From NCBI GenBank assembly GCA_948435375.1, contig CAOJGQ010000002.1, positions 1 through 64,000 on the forward strand: DNA of 64,000 nucleotides, read 5' to 3'. The notes beneath the pieces are model-generated. The model had not been told where the DNA came from. It searched no databases and was given only the letters and a program-made list of their open reading frames with translations. The position numbers and the translations under genes were made by a program. Positions 8,047 to 16,650 of the stretch are shown here, in pieces (the first letter of the stretch is position 1; each line of letters opens with the position of its first letter). This DNA is from an uncultured Candidatus Saccharibacteria bacterium (GTDB lineage Bacteria > Patescibacteriota > Saccharimonadia > Saccharimonadales > Saccharimonadaceae).

Positions 8047-8628
8047 TTACTTTTTCAGTGCTAAACGAATGCGATCTTCAACCGGCAAGGTTGGGTCAAT
8101 CTCGGCCAAAGCAGCAGAGGCTTCTTTGAGCTGGAAACCGAGGGCGATGAGCGCATCGAGCGCCTCATCTTTTGGCGCCTGTGTTGCCGAGAGGCTGAAT
8201 TTGGTTTCGGTGGCGCCGTAATGCGTCGGGGCGCCGACTTTATCGCGCAGGTCAACGATTACGCGTTCGGCGGATTTCTTACCGACACCGGCAGCTTTAG
8301 AAATAAAACCGGCGTCAGTGTTAGCAATCGCGTTGCGGACTTCTTCGGCCGAGCCTAAACTCAAGATGCCGATGGCGGCTTTAGGGCCGATGCCACTCAC
8401 GGCAATCAGCATTTCAAATAAGCGTTTGGCGGCAAGACTAGAAAAGCCATAGAGCTCTTCGGCATTTTCGCGCACAGCGTGATGCGTGTAGAGTTTGGCC
8501 TGGTCGTTCAAATTGACCGATTCGATGTCGGGAGCAGGGATAATTACTTCGTAACCGATCCCCTGAACGTCAATGATGATTGAGCTTGGCAGCTTTTCGG
8601 TGACGGTGCCAAAAATATGTGCAATCAC
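8047..8628 (-). CDS. ruvA: Holliday junction branch migration protein RuvA
   Basis: Tetrameric junction-binding subunit that loads RuvB. The N-terminal OB fold (MIAHIFGTVTEKLPSSIIIDVQGIGYEV) is followed by two helix-hairpin-helix motifs (ISVSGIGPKAAIGILS-like at residues 75-92 and AAGVGKKSAERVIVDLRDK at 110-130) and the small C-terminal domain that contacts RuvB. The length of 193 is normal. Its start overlaps the stop of the upstream gene by four bases (ATGA), so the two are translationally coupled. ruvC lies one gene upstream; ruvB is not in the window. Confidence 0.96.
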   Translation of the reverse strand: MIAHIFGTVTEKLPSSIIIDVQGIGYEVIIPAPDIESVNLNDQAKLYTHHAVRENAEELYGFSSLAAKRLFEMLIAVSGIGPKAAIGILSLGSAEEVRNAIANTDAGFISKAAGVGKKSAERVIVDLRDKVGAPTHYGATETKFSLSATQAPKDEALDALIALGFQLKEASAALAEIDPTLPVEDRIRLALKK

Positions 8629-9083
8629 TTTTTGCGACGCCCGAGGAGGTTAAGAACGATGATTGTCAGCAAAACAGCGCCGAGTGCGCAAAGCGAAATC
8701 ACCATGGGCCAGATACTAGGCTCTTCGACGGTGGTTTCTTCCTCAAAATCGACGAGGCTAGAATTATCATCGATATTAATATTTTCGACCGTGCTGCCGT
8801 CTTCTAAGTTGCGGCCACCAGTGATTGAATTAGTATCACTGGTATTCTCGGTATTGCCCGTCGCTTCAGTATTTTCCGTCTCGGTTGGCGCCGTGCCCTG
8901 AGACTCGGAATTGGCGTCGCCATTTTCGCCTAGATTTACCGTTTCGGAGCCAGAGGCGGAAGAATCATCCGGCACTTCGATTGCTCCCTGATTAATTTCT
9001 TCGGCGTGGGCTAGGGGAGAAAAAAGACAGCCGCAAGCCAGGGCTAAAATAAATACTCCCAAAAAACTTTGTTTTTTCGTCAT
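8625..9083 (-). CDS. Exported, membrane-anchored acidic low-complexity protein
   Basis: 152 residues with a clear signal peptide (SFLGVFILALACGCLFSPLAHA), a Ser/Glu/Thr/Asn-rich acidic spacer of about 85 residues, and a C-terminal transmembrane helix (PMVISLCALGAVLLTIIVLNLL) ending in GRRKK. This is the layout of a surface stalk anchored at its C-terminus. It sits between ruvC and ruvA and overlaps ruvA by four bases, although nothing in it suggests DNA repair. The promoter TGCTAAAAT lies in the 3' end of ruvC, and AAGGAG precedes the ATG. Function unknown. Confidence 0.75.
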   Translation of the reverse strand: MTKKQSFLGVFILALACGCLFSPLAHAEEINQGAIEVPDDSSASGSETVNLGENGDANSESQGTAPTETENTEATGNTENTSDTNSITGGRNLEDGSTVENINIDDNSSLVDFEEETTVEEPSIWPMVISLCALGAVLLTIIVLNLLGRRKK

Positions 9084-9135
9084 AAGGACTCCTTGTTTGA
9101 CTTAATTTTAGCATAGAATGAAGATGCTGACAAAC

Positions 9136-9603
9136 TTAAGCAGTTCGTTTAGCGGCGAAAGAATGGACGATGGCCACAGCGAGTGCGTCCGCAGCATCAT
9201 CAGGTTTAGGGACGGTAGCAAGCTTGAGGTGGACGCGGACCATTTCCTGGATTTGTGGCTTGTGTGCTTGACCATAACCGCAAATCGCTTTCTTGATTTG
9301 GTTTGGGCTATATTCGAAAATCGGCAGGCCAGATTGTTTAGCAACCAGCAGACAGACGCCACGTGCTTCGGCGACGGAAATGCCAGTGGTAATGTTTTGT
9401 TTGAAAAAGAGTTTTTCGATCGCCATGACATCAGGCCGATTTTGCTTGATAATTTCGTGCAGAGAATTATATATGTCTTCCAAGCGATCGGGTAGTGGCG
9501 TGTGCGGAGGAGTAGCGATGACGCCATAATCGATTGGGTGTTGCTCTTCAATCACGCCAAATCCACAAATCCCGGTGCCAGGGTCGATGCCAAGAATTCG
9601 CAT
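9136..9603 (-). CDS. ruvC: Crossover junction endodeoxyribonuclease RuvC
   Basis: Holliday-junction resolvase. The RNase H-like fold shows the catalytic aspartate in GIDPGTGICGFGVIE at the N-terminus, the glutamate in IEKLFFKQN near residue 64, and the C-terminal DDAADALAVAI pair of acids. Its 155 residues match the usual length. It begins two bases after the radA stop and belongs to a DsbA-like, radA, ruvC run on the minus strand. Confidence 0.96.
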   Translation of the reverse strand: MRILGIDPGTGICGFGVIEEQHPIDYGVIATPPHTPLPDRLEDIYNSLHEIIKQNRPDVMAIEKLFFKQNITTGISVAEARGVCLLVAKQSGLPIFEYSPNQIKKAICGYGQAHKPQIQEMVRVHLKLATVPKPDDAADALAVAIVHSFAAKRTA

Positions 9604-9605
9604 AG

Positions 9606-10961
9606 CTATTCGTTGACGTATTCGATTAGAGTTTGGCGGAGGTCTTTGACTGGGATAACGAATGGATCACGGGCCGTAGCGGGGCCAATAGCATGAGTAA
9701 AACCGAGTTTTTTGGCCTCAGCGATGCGTTGATCGGGACGAAAAACTGAACGAACTTCCCCACCCAGCCCGACTTCGCCAAAGACAACAAAATCCTCGGC
9801 CAGCTTCCGCCCAGCAACGGCCGAGGCAATAGCGAGGCAGATTGCGAGATCAGCGGCGGAGTCTTTAATGTTTAGACCGCCGACCACGTTGAGGAAAATG
9901 TCTTTATCACCAAGTTTGAGTTTGGTGCGGCGTTCAATCACGGCGACCAGTAAGTTCAAACGGTTGAGATCAAAGCCGGACGTCGTACGCTTAGGATAGC
10001 CAAAATTGGTTGGAGTAGCGAGAGCTTGAATTTCGACGAGGATTGGTCGGGTGCCTTCGAGCGTGGCCAGAATAATAGAGCCGTCGGTGTTTTGGCGCTC
10101 AGAAAGGAGTGAGGCGGAAGGATTTTCGACTTCGGAGAGACCCTGTTCGCTCATTTCGAAAATCGCTGCTTCGGAGGTTGAACCAAAACGATTTTTGATA
10201 GCGCGGATGATTTTGAAGCCACCGTAACGATCACCCTCGAAGTTCATCACGACATCAACCAAGTGCTCGAGGACCTTCGGGCCGGCCAAAGTACCTTCTT
10301 TTGTGACATGGCCAACGATAATTACGGCGGTGCCAGAAGTTTTGGCGGCACGAATGATGAGATTACCGCAGTTGGTGACCTGGGAAATGCCTCCAGGCGC
10401 AGAGGAAATTTCCGCGAGGGTGAGGGTTTGGATTGAATCGACGATGATGAGGTCGAATTCCCCGCTCTCAATAGTTTTGGCGATATCGTTGGCGGAGGTA
10501 CTGCTGGCGAATTTCAGGTTGTCGGCTTCGGCGCCAAGACGAATGGCGCGGAGCTTAACTTGGCCGGCGGATTCTTCGCCAGAAATATAGAGTACTTTGT
10601 GAGTTTCGGCGATGGTAGCACAAATTTGCATCAGCAAGGTGGACTTACCGATGCCGGGTTGACCAGCAAGTAGCGAAACACTACCGAGCAAAATTCCGCC
10701 GCCTAAAACTGTATCAAAATCTTTAAAACCTGTACTAAGACGCTCTTTGGCGTCGCTAATTTCGAGATCTTTGATCGAAACAAAATCCAAGGTTTTGCCG
10801 GAACTTTGGCCACGACCAACAGCGGACTTTTCTTCACGGCTATCTTCATCGAATTGTTGGATGAGCGAGCTCCAAGCGCCGCATTTATTGCAACGGCCGG
10901 TCCAGTTTTTATAAACGGCACCGCATTGCTGGCAGGCAAATTGCGTATGGGATTTTGCCAC
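9606..10961 (-). CDS. radA: DNA repair protein RadA (Sms)
   Basis: RecA-like ATPase and helicase that promotes branch migration in recombination and natural transformation. It has the N-terminal four-cysteine zinc finger (CQQCGAVYKNWTGRCNKCG), Walker A GQPGIGKST near residue 95, the RadA signature KNRFGS near 258, and the C-terminal Lon-protease-like domain (LNVVGGLNIKDSAADLA). The start is GTG and shares a base with the TAG stop of the upstream gene (TAGTG), so translation is probably coupled. Length 451 is normal. Confidence 0.97.
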   Translation of the reverse strand: MAKSHTQFACQQCGAVYKNWTGRCNKCGAWSSLIQQFDEDSREEKSAVGRGQSSGKTLDFVSIKDLEISDAKERLSTGFKDFDTVLGGGILLGSVSLLAGQPGIGKSTLLMQICATIAETHKVLYISGEESAGQVKLRAIRLGAEADNLKFASSTSANDIAKTIESGEFDLIIVDSIQTLTLAEISSAPGGISQVTNCGNLIIRAAKTSGTAVIIVGHVTKEGTLAGPKVLEHLVDVVMNFEGDRYGGFKIIRAIKNRFGSTSEAAIFEMSEQGLSEVENPSASLLSERQNTDGSIILATLEGTRPILVEIQALATPTNFGYPKRTTSGFDLNRLNLLVAVIERRTKLKLGDKDIFLNVVGGLNIKDSAADLAICLAIASAVAGRKLAEDFVVFGEVGLGGEVRSVFRPDQRIAEAKKLGFTHAIGPATARDPFVIPVKDLRQTLIEYVNE

Positions 10962-11704
10962 TAATTATCCTTGTTGTTTGATTTTTTGTTTTTGGTGGGG
11001 TTTTCAATCCCGCGCTCGTCGAGCATTTCGTCAATTTTTTGGCGCAAGGTTTTCAAAAACTCATTAGTGTTCATGCCGCGTTGGTCGATTAGTTCTCCGT
11101 CAAGGTAGAACGTTGGAGTCCAATCCACACCGACTAGTTGAGAGAGCTGACGATCGAAGGAGATCTTTTGTGATACGGCTTTGCTTTTCATATCGGAACG
11201 GAATTTCTCAAGATCGCCCTTGCTATTACTGGCTTCGTTGAAATATTCTTCAAACTGTTGCTGGCGCTCATTGGCGTTGGAATAGTACCAATCGTTTTGC
11301 TTAGAATAGAGCAAGTTCTTGTATTCTTCCCAGTAGCCTTGGATGGCAGCGGCATTAGCGGCCGAAGCGGCAGCTGTACCATTGTCATGGTAATCCATGA
11401 TATAAGTGCGCAGAACGACTGCGACTTTACCATCGTATTCTTCGATAATCTCGTTAATATACGGGTTGATTGGAGCACACGCAGTACACTGATAATCACC
11501 GTATTCATAGATTACGATAGGCGCATCAGCACTGCCAGAAATATTTTCGCTTAGACCGCCAGAATTCTCGTCGGCGGGGATAATGTTGTTAAGGTCGTAT
11601 TGACTATAATCGATGCCAGAACGGTTTTGGATAACACTAATACTAATCAAGCCGGCAAAAGCAGCAATAATAATTCCAACAATGATCCAATTTTTCTTAT
11701 CCAT
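10961..11704 (-). CDS. DsbA-family membrane-anchored thiol oxidoreductase
   Basis: An N-terminal membrane anchor (WIIVGIIIAAFAGLISISVI) is followed by a thioredoxin-fold domain with the active-site motif CTAC near residue 76 (YGDYQCTACAPINPY) and the cis-proline loop WTPTFYLDG. It should act outside the membrane to form or shuffle disulfides. That fits the cysteine-bearing exported proteins near 3 kb; the link is inferred. Length and the FxxYxCxxC arrangement match DsbA/BdbD-like proteins common in CPR bacteria. Its promoter interlocks with that of the divergent CBS gene. The ATG is preceded by GGAGGAT. Confidence 0.9.
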   Translation of the reverse strand: MDKKNWIIVGIIIAAFAGLISISVIQNRSGIDYSQYDLNNIIPADENSGGLSENISGSADAPIVIYEYGDYQCTACAPINPYINEIIEEYDGKVAVVLRTYIMDYHDNGTAAASAANAAAIQGYWEEYKNLLYSKQNDWYYSNANERQQQFEEYFNEASNSKGDLEKFRSDMKSKAVSQKISFDRQLSQLVGVDWTPTFYLDGELIDQRGMNTNEFLKTLRQKIDEMLDERGIENPTKNKKSNNKDN

Positions 11705-11737
11705 GATATCCTCCGACTCGATTATCTGACTCTAAAA

Positions 11738-11758
11738 TGCTATAATGGTATTATAGCA
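11738..11758. promoter_or_regulatory. Interlocked divergent -10 elements
   Basis: TGCTATAAT on the plus strand and the identical sequence on the minus strand face each other across three bases, forming a perfect palindrome. The plus copy serves the leaderless CBS gene starting at 11758, and the minus copy the DsbA-like gene. Both cannot be occupied by polymerase at once. Confidence 0.6.
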
Positions 11759-12504
11759 TGAAAAAGACGGATCTTTGGAATAATTTACGCCGGTATTTGT
11801 ACAAATTCGGGCAGGATGTACGAAAATTCGTACGAAATATTCGACATGGCTTAAAAATTCGTACAAAAAAATTCTTGCGCAAGTTCACGAAGTGGATTGA
11901 CCCGAAACTGGAACCTTATCGGATAAAAAAACAGCCGAGTAAGGCATTGGAGTTGCATATCCCGCAGACTTTGGATGAGTTTCTGGAACTAATCAAAGCG
12001 ATGCCGAAAACGGCGCTGACGGCACGTGAGCGAGGCGTCATTGCAACGGTGATGACTTTTCCAGAACGTAAAGTGGCGGAAGTAATGTTGCCAAAAGAAG
12101 AAATTACTTATGTCAAAGAAGACGAGGTTTTAGGACCTTTGACTTTGGATCGACTGTATCGATCGGGGTTTGCACATTTTCCGGTGATTAATCAGAAACG
12201 AGAGATTGTGGGGCTGCTACACACGACGGCACTGAATAGCCTGGAGATTCGGGAAGCGAGTCGGGCGAGTGAGATTTTGGATAGGAAGATTTGTTATTTG
12301 CGCGATGATTATACTTTATATCAAGCATTAGCGGCTTTTTACCGAACGAATTGTTACTTCTTTATCGTGGTTGATCCGTTTGAGCGGATTGTAGGAATGT
12401 TGACTTATCAAATGTTGGCGGATTTGCTGCTGGGTGAAGCGCCTCAGGATGATTTTGATCGCGATAGTGATCGGACTGCGGTGGCGAAACGCAAGATGCG
12501 TTGA
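11758..12504 (+). CDS. CBS-domain protein, CorC/HlyC-like
   Basis: The first 60 residues are very basic (RRYLYKFGQDVRKFVRNIRH and following). Then comes the region typical of the CorC/CNNM group just before the Bateman module (FPERKVAEVMLPKEEITYV), and two CBS repeats at about 110-165 and 170-230 (GFAHFPVINQKREIVGLLH and YFFIVVDPFERIVGMLTY). There is no DUF21 membrane domain, so it is a soluble or peripheral protein that may bind adenosine nucleotides. The mRNA looks leaderless, with TATAAT ending 11 bases before the ATG. Ligand and partner are not evident. Confidence 0.85.
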   Translation: MKKTDLWNNLRRYLYKFGQDVRKFVRNIRHGLKIRTKKFLRKFTKWIDPKLEPYRIKKQPSKALELHIPQTLDEFLELIKAMPKTALTARERGVIATVMTFPERKVAEVMLPKEEITYVKEDEVLGPLTLDRLYRSGFAHFPVINQKREIVGLLHTTALNSLEIREASRASEILDRKICYLRDDYTLYQALAAFYRTNCYFFIVVDPFERIVGMLTYQMLADLLLGEAPQDDFDRDSDRTAVAKRKMR

Positions 12505-12515
12505 TGATTTGGCAC

Positions 12516-12566
12516 AAAAAAGTCCCAGCTCTCTTTGTTCAACTTTGAACGAAATAAAGCCGGGAC
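12516..12566 (-). terminator. Terminator after the 31-residue gene
   Basis: GTCCCAGCT and AGCCGGGAC form a nine-base stem with one mismatch, around a second hairpin (TTGTTC/GAACGAA). The A run 12516-12521 becomes a U tail on the minus strand. Confidence 0.7.
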
Positions 12567-12604
12567 GACGCGTATGAAACTAGGATTAAACCAGAGATCT
12601 GAAA

Positions 12605-12700
12605 TCAGAAGCTTTGATTTATCTCAATGAATTCTTGCCACGGTGCAGGTGGAAACTGCGGATCGCGGCGCGATTGAATCTTCTTTCGTTTGCTACGCAT
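12605..12700 (-). CDS. Possible 31-residue basic peptide with structured leader
   Basis: A short frame starting at 12700 with AGGAG eight bases upstream. It encodes MRSKRKKIQSRRDPQFPPAP followed by WQEFIEINQSF: a basic N-terminus, a proline hinge and an acidic amphipathic end. A promoter candidate (TTGTTT, 17 bases, TATACT) lies near 12780. The leader between them can fold with GTTGTCA pairing to TGACAAC around a CGGC-tttt-GCCG hairpin. The strong terminator at 12516-12566 closes a unit of about 260 bases. This could equally be a small RNA containing a chance frame. Confidence 0.45.
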   Translation of the reverse strand: MRSKRKKIQSRRDPQFPPAPWQEFIEINQSF

Positions 12701-12819
12701 TGATTCTCCTGTTTAGTTGCGGTTGTCAAGAGGCGGCAAAAGCCGATCGACCAAGATCACTGACAACTGTTAGTTAGTATACCAAGGAGTGGGCGCAAAA
12801 ACAAGCTTCTGGGTCAGTT

Positions 12820-13626
12820 TTACAACATTATTAGGGTGACGCCGAGCACTACGAGAGCGAGCGCAATACGATATTTGCCGAAAGTTTGGAGCGACTTGGG
12901 CTTTTTGAGGTAACGTAGTAAGAAATGCAGAGCAAAGAAGCCAACAATGAAAGCAAGCAAGTTAGAAAAGAAGAGAGCGTCGAGATTCTCAGCAAAATAA
13001 ATGCGGTCAGTTTCACTGAGAAAAAGTTTGAAGGTGACGCCAAGCATGATGGGGATAGAGGCGAGGAAGGAATATTCGGCGGCGGATTCGGAATCGAGGC
13101 CAGTGAGGCGGCCGGCGATGATTGTGGTGCCAGAGCGTGAAGCACCAGGAATTAGGGCGATAGTCTGGGACAGGCCGATAATCAACGCGCGAGCAGGAGT
13201 GAGTTGGTTTTCGTTTTCGAGTTTCGACATGTGGGGAATCTTATCGATTAAAAGCATGATAAAACCAATAACCATCATGGCGAGGCAAACAGTGATAAGT
13301 GAGTTGAAAAACGGATTTTGTTCAATAAAACTGGATAGGATTAGACCAATGACACCAGCTGGGATAGTCGTGATGACAAGGTTGATGGCAAGTTTGTAAT
13401 TTCGTTCCATGAACACGTCTTTGAGAATTTTCCAAATACGTTTATGGAAATATAACAGCAAGGCGAGCAATGTGCCGATATTAACGAACTCAAGGAATAG
13501 ATGGAAATTAGCGGCCTCCATGTTGAAAAGGTGCATGATAATTTCAAGATGTCCAGAGGAAGAAACCGGGATAAATTCGGTTAAACCTTGAACAATACCT
13601 AGAAGAATTGCTTGTAGAAAATCCAT
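12820..13626 (-). CDS. uppP: Undecaprenyl-diphosphatase UppP (BacA)
   Basis: Membrane phosphatase that recycles undecaprenyl pyrophosphate, the carrier for cell-wall precursors. The signature GIVQGLTEFIPVSSSGHLEI at residues 9-28 contains the catalytic E and H, and PGASRSGTTI near residue 168 is the second conserved motif. Eight hydrophobic segments and 268 residues are normal. The promoter is leaderless (TGTGCTATAAT, six bases, ATG). It fits functionally with murJ and uppS in this window. Confidence 0.97.
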   Translation of the reverse strand: MDFLQAILLGIVQGLTEFIPVSSSGHLEIIMHLFNMEAANFHLFLEFVNIGTLLALLLYFHKRIWKILKDVFMERNYKLAINLVITTIPAGVIGLILSSFIEQNPFFNSLITVCLAMMVIGFIMLLIDKIPHMSKLENENQLTPARALIIGLSQTIALIPGASRSGTTIIAGRLTGLDSESAAEYSFLASIPIMLGVTFKLFLSETDRIYFAENLDALFFSNLLAFIVGFFALHFLLRYLKKPKSLQTFGKYRIALALVVLGVTLIML

Positions 13627-13655
13627 ACGCTAATTATAGCACATGCTGAGCGGAA

Positions 13656-15335
13656 TTATTGAATGTTGCGGAAAAGAATGTGTTTGATGCGTTCGAAAAT
13701 TGGTTTGACTTGCGGCAGATCAAGAAAGTAACCAGCCAAAAGGTATGCAATAGCAGAAGTAAAACAAATTAGACAGAATTTCGGAAAAATGATGAAGATT
13801 GAATCGTCGGTAGCCATGAGCGGGAAGAACTTAGTCATGGAATAGGCTACGCAGCCAGTGATGGCGGTGGCGAAAATCATTTTCCAAAAATTGCTGCGGA
13901 AATTATGGTCGAGGAGTTGCTGATTGGACTGGCGCTGCAAAATGCCGATTAGGATAATAATTTCGATGATAGCGCCGATGGACTGCGCCCAGCCGAGACC
14001 TTCGGGACCACAGCCGATAAGTGTGAAGACAATGGCAAGGACGATGCTCAGTCCGACTGCAATAATTGAAACGATAAAGGGCGTTTTGGTGTCTTGGTGG
14101 GCGTAAAAACCGCGCGAGACAATGTGAAAAACCGAGCGGGCGAAAATTGAAATCACGAGCGTAGCAAGCACTGAGGAAATGAGCGGGTCACCACCGTTTT
14201 TGATAAAACTAACCACGTAGCCACGGGCAAACAAAGCAATAATTGTCACAGGTAAGGAAATCCAGATAATTGTACTGAGGGCAGTGCGGAAAGTTTGACG
14301 GAACTTATCTTCTTTGCCTTCACCGAGTTCCTCGGTAAGTTGCGGGAAAAAGGCCGTGGATATCGCTACGCCGACGAGGTTGACCGGCATTTGCGACAGG
14401 CTGGAGGCTTGTTGGTAAGAACGCAAAGCGCCGGCGCCCATGCGGGAGGAGAGGTTAGTGGTGACGATAGTATTGACATAATCGATGCCTTGGTCAAGAC
14501 TGCGGGCGGGTAAAAGTTTGAGCACAGAGCGAAAGCCCTGATTGCGCCAGCTAATTTTGAAATCATAGTCAAAACCGAGACCGAAAAGTCCAACGAGGCT
14601 GGTAATGACCTGGAGAATCGCGCCGAAAACTACGCCCAGCGCTACGCCCATGATGCCACCTTCGAAAATTTGCCAGCCGAAGATATTGATGCCGCCAGTA
14701 AACCAGACAATACCAACTAAAATGCCTACATTGTAGAGCGCGGGGGCCAGGGCATAAAAGACGAAACGGCCCAGAGCTTGTTGAATGCTAGATAAAATGG
14801 TCGAGATTGCAAACAAGAATGGGTTGATCGCAATGACACGCATCATATTAATAGCAAGAATCATACCAGATTCGTCGAGGCCTGGGCCAACGATATAACG
14901 GACGAGCGGATCAGCAAAAAGCATGATCAAAATAGAGGCAGCGAGCGTGATGAGCGCCATGAGATTTAGGATGCTAGAGCTAAGCTCCCAAGCAGATTTT
15001 TTGTTGCCAGTAGTGAGGCGTTGGTTAAAAACTGGAATAAAACTGACGGCTAAAGCACCCGAAGTCAAGATGAAGAACATGAAGTCGGGGATAGTAAAAG
15101 CGGCGGTATAAGCATCGATGCCAGTGGGATAGGTGTCAAGATAGTATGAGTTAAGTAAGCGATCGCGAAAAATGCCGAGTAGGGCTGAAATTAGCGTGGA
15201 GCCTGCCAAAATAACTGCGGCCAGCTTGATCGAAAGCTTGGAATTGGCCATACTGACGACCGAACGAAAATGGAAGCGTTTCTTCGGTCGGGCCTTTTCG
15301 CTAGTATTATGCTTTCCAAAAATCTTTTTTAGCAT
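13656..15335 (-). CDS. murJ: Lipid II flippase MurJ (MviN family)
   Basis: MATE-like membrane transporter that flips lipid-linked cell-wall precursor. There are about 14 hydrophobic segments across 559 residues. Family landmarks are the first helix region (AAVILAGSTLISALLGIFRDRLL), FNQRLTTGNKKSAWELSSS, and VSRGFYAHQDTKTPFIVS in the C-terminal half. The first 30 residues are a Lys/Arg-rich cytoplasmic extension. The ATG follows AAAGGAGGGG. It lies upstream of uppP on the same strand, with a separate leaderless promoter between them. Confidence 0.94.
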   Translation of the reverse strand: MLKKIFGKHNTSEKARPKKRFHFRSVVSMANSKLSIKLAAVILAGSTLISALLGIFRDRLLNSYYLDTYPTGIDAYTAAFTIPDFMFFILTSGALAVSFIPVFNQRLTTGNKKSAWELSSSILNLMALITLAASILIMLFADPLVRYIVGPGLDESGMILAINMMRVIAINPFLFAISTILSSIQQALGRFVFYALAPALYNVGILVGIVWFTGGINIFGWQIFEGGIMGVALGVVFGAILQVITSLVGLFGLGFDYDFKISWRNQGFRSVLKLLPARSLDQGIDYVNTIVTTNLSSRMGAGALRSYQQASSLSQMPVNLVGVAISTAFFPQLTEELGEGKEDKFRQTFRTALSTIIWISLPVTIIALFARGYVVSFIKNGGDPLISSVLATLVISIFARSVFHIVSRGFYAHQDTKTPFIVSIIAVGLSIVLAIVFTLIGCGPEGLGWAQSIGAIIEIIILIGILQRQSNQQLLDHNFRSNFWKMIFATAITGCVAYSMTKFFPLMATDDSIFIIFPKFCLICFTSAIAYLLAGYFLDLPQVKPIFERIKHILFRNIQ

Positions 15336-15353
15336 TTCCCCTCCTTTGCCATA

Positions 15354-16598
15354 TTAGATTTCGGTTGCTCCGCCCAAGTATTCGCGCAAAGCTGCTGGGA
15401 CTTTTAGTTTGCCGTTTGGCTCAGCATAATTTTCTAGTACTGCAACCATAGTGCGGGCAAGCGAAATAGCCGTGCCGTTCAAAGTATGCAAAACTTCAAC
15501 GTCACCATCAGCGCGACGAACACGAATGTTGAGACTGCGGGCTTGAAAATCCGTACAGTTTGAGCAGCTAGTGAGCTCGCGATATTTTTGATCCACCGGG
15601 CTCCAATATTCAATGTCATATTTTTTTGCAGCTGGAGCGCCGAGATCGCCCGCGGCGATATTAATTACACGGTACGGAATGCCAAGTTCTTGCCAAATCT
15701 CCTCTTCAATCGCGCGGATTGTTTCGTGCATTTCGCGAGATTTTTCTGGTAGACAGAAAACGTACATTTCGAGTTTGTTAAATTGATGAACGCGAAAAAG
15801 GCCACGGGTATGTTTGCCATAAGTTCCGGCTTCTTTGCGGAAACAAGCGCTATAACCAGCGAGGCAAATTGGCAAATCTTTTTCATCAATAATTTCATCC
15901 ATGTGATATCCAGTAAGTGGCATTTCGGCGGTTGCGATTAAGGCTAGATCTTCACCTTCGACGAAATATTCATCGCTCTGCTCGCTGCTACGCGGATTGA
16001 ACCCGCAGCCTTCCAAGATTTTGCTAGAGACGAGATCGGGAACGGTCATAAATTGAAAACCATGTTCAAGGACCTTTTTAAGGCCAAATTGCAATAAAGC
16101 GTTTTCGAGTAGAGCGAGACCGCCTTTCAAATAGTAAAACTTTGCACCGGCGACTTTCGCCCCACGGGCAAAATCTACCCAATCACGACTTTCCGCATAA
16201 TCAAGATGGTCAACACCGGTGGTTTTATGCTCACCCCAGCTCGTAACTTCAACGCTGCATTCTTCGGCGCCCAGCGGCACATCGTCAAAGATAATATTCG
16301 GCACACTTTTTAACCCTTGTTCGATTTTATTTTCAATTTCGGCAAGTTGTGGTTCGATTTCTGCTAGTTCGGCTTTAATTTTCTTCCCTTCTTCAATCAA
16401 AGCTTGATCGGGTTTGCCGTTTTTCATTTTACCGGCAATTTCATTACGAGTTTGGCGTAGTTTTTCGACTTTTTGGAGAATTTCACGGCGCTGGTCATCA
16501 AGCTGCAACAAATCCGAGATACTAACCGAATAACCTTTTTCCTGGGCAGATTTTTCGACTAGTGTTTGGTTGGCGCGTATGAAATTAATGTCTAACAT
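15354..16598 (-). CDS. serS: Serine-tRNA ligase
   Basis: Class II synthetase that charges tRNA-Ser. An N-terminal coiled-coil arm (residues 25-100) is followed by motif 2 (CFRKEAGTYGKHTRGLFRVHQF) and motif 3 (LNGTAISLARTMVAVLENY). The true start is the ATG at 16598 (MLDINFIR). A longer frame reaching 16616 would translate the promoter itself, because TGTGCTATAAT ends six bases before this ATG. The mRNA is therefore leaderless. Length about 414 is normal. Confidence 0.97.
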   Translation of the reverse strand: MLDINFIRANQTLVEKSAQEKGYSVSISDLLQLDDQRREILQKVEKLRQTRNEIAGKMKNGKPDQALIEEGKKIKAELAEIEPQLAEIENKIEQGLKSVPNIIFDDVPLGAEECSVEVTSWGEHKTTGVDHLDYAESRDWVDFARGAKVAGAKFYYLKGGLALLENALLQFGLKKVLEHGFQFMTVPDLVSSKILEGCGFNPRSSEQSDEYFVEGEDLALIATAEMPLTGYHMDEIIDEKDLPICLAGYSACFRKEAGTYGKHTRGLFRVHQFNKLEMYVFCLPEKSREMHETIRAIEEEIWQELGIPYRVINIAAGDLGAPAAKKYDIEYWSPVDQKYRELTSCSNCTDFQARSLNIRVRRADGDVEVLHTLNGTAISLARTMVAVLENYAEPNGKLKVPAALREYLGGATEI

Positions 16599-16650
16599 AT
16601 ATATATTATAGCACACTTAGAGAAGGACTGATGAGAAGAAAGTGCAGAGA

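Noticed and set aside
12516-12790. tmRNA, RNase P RNA, SRP RNA or 6S RNA at this unit or at 50017-50114
   Set aside because: None of the conserved motifs of those RNAs could be found in either sequence.
16599-16616. Longer N-terminus for serS (and similarly lysS at 19098-19133)
   Set aside because: The extra codons are the -10 promoter sequence itself.
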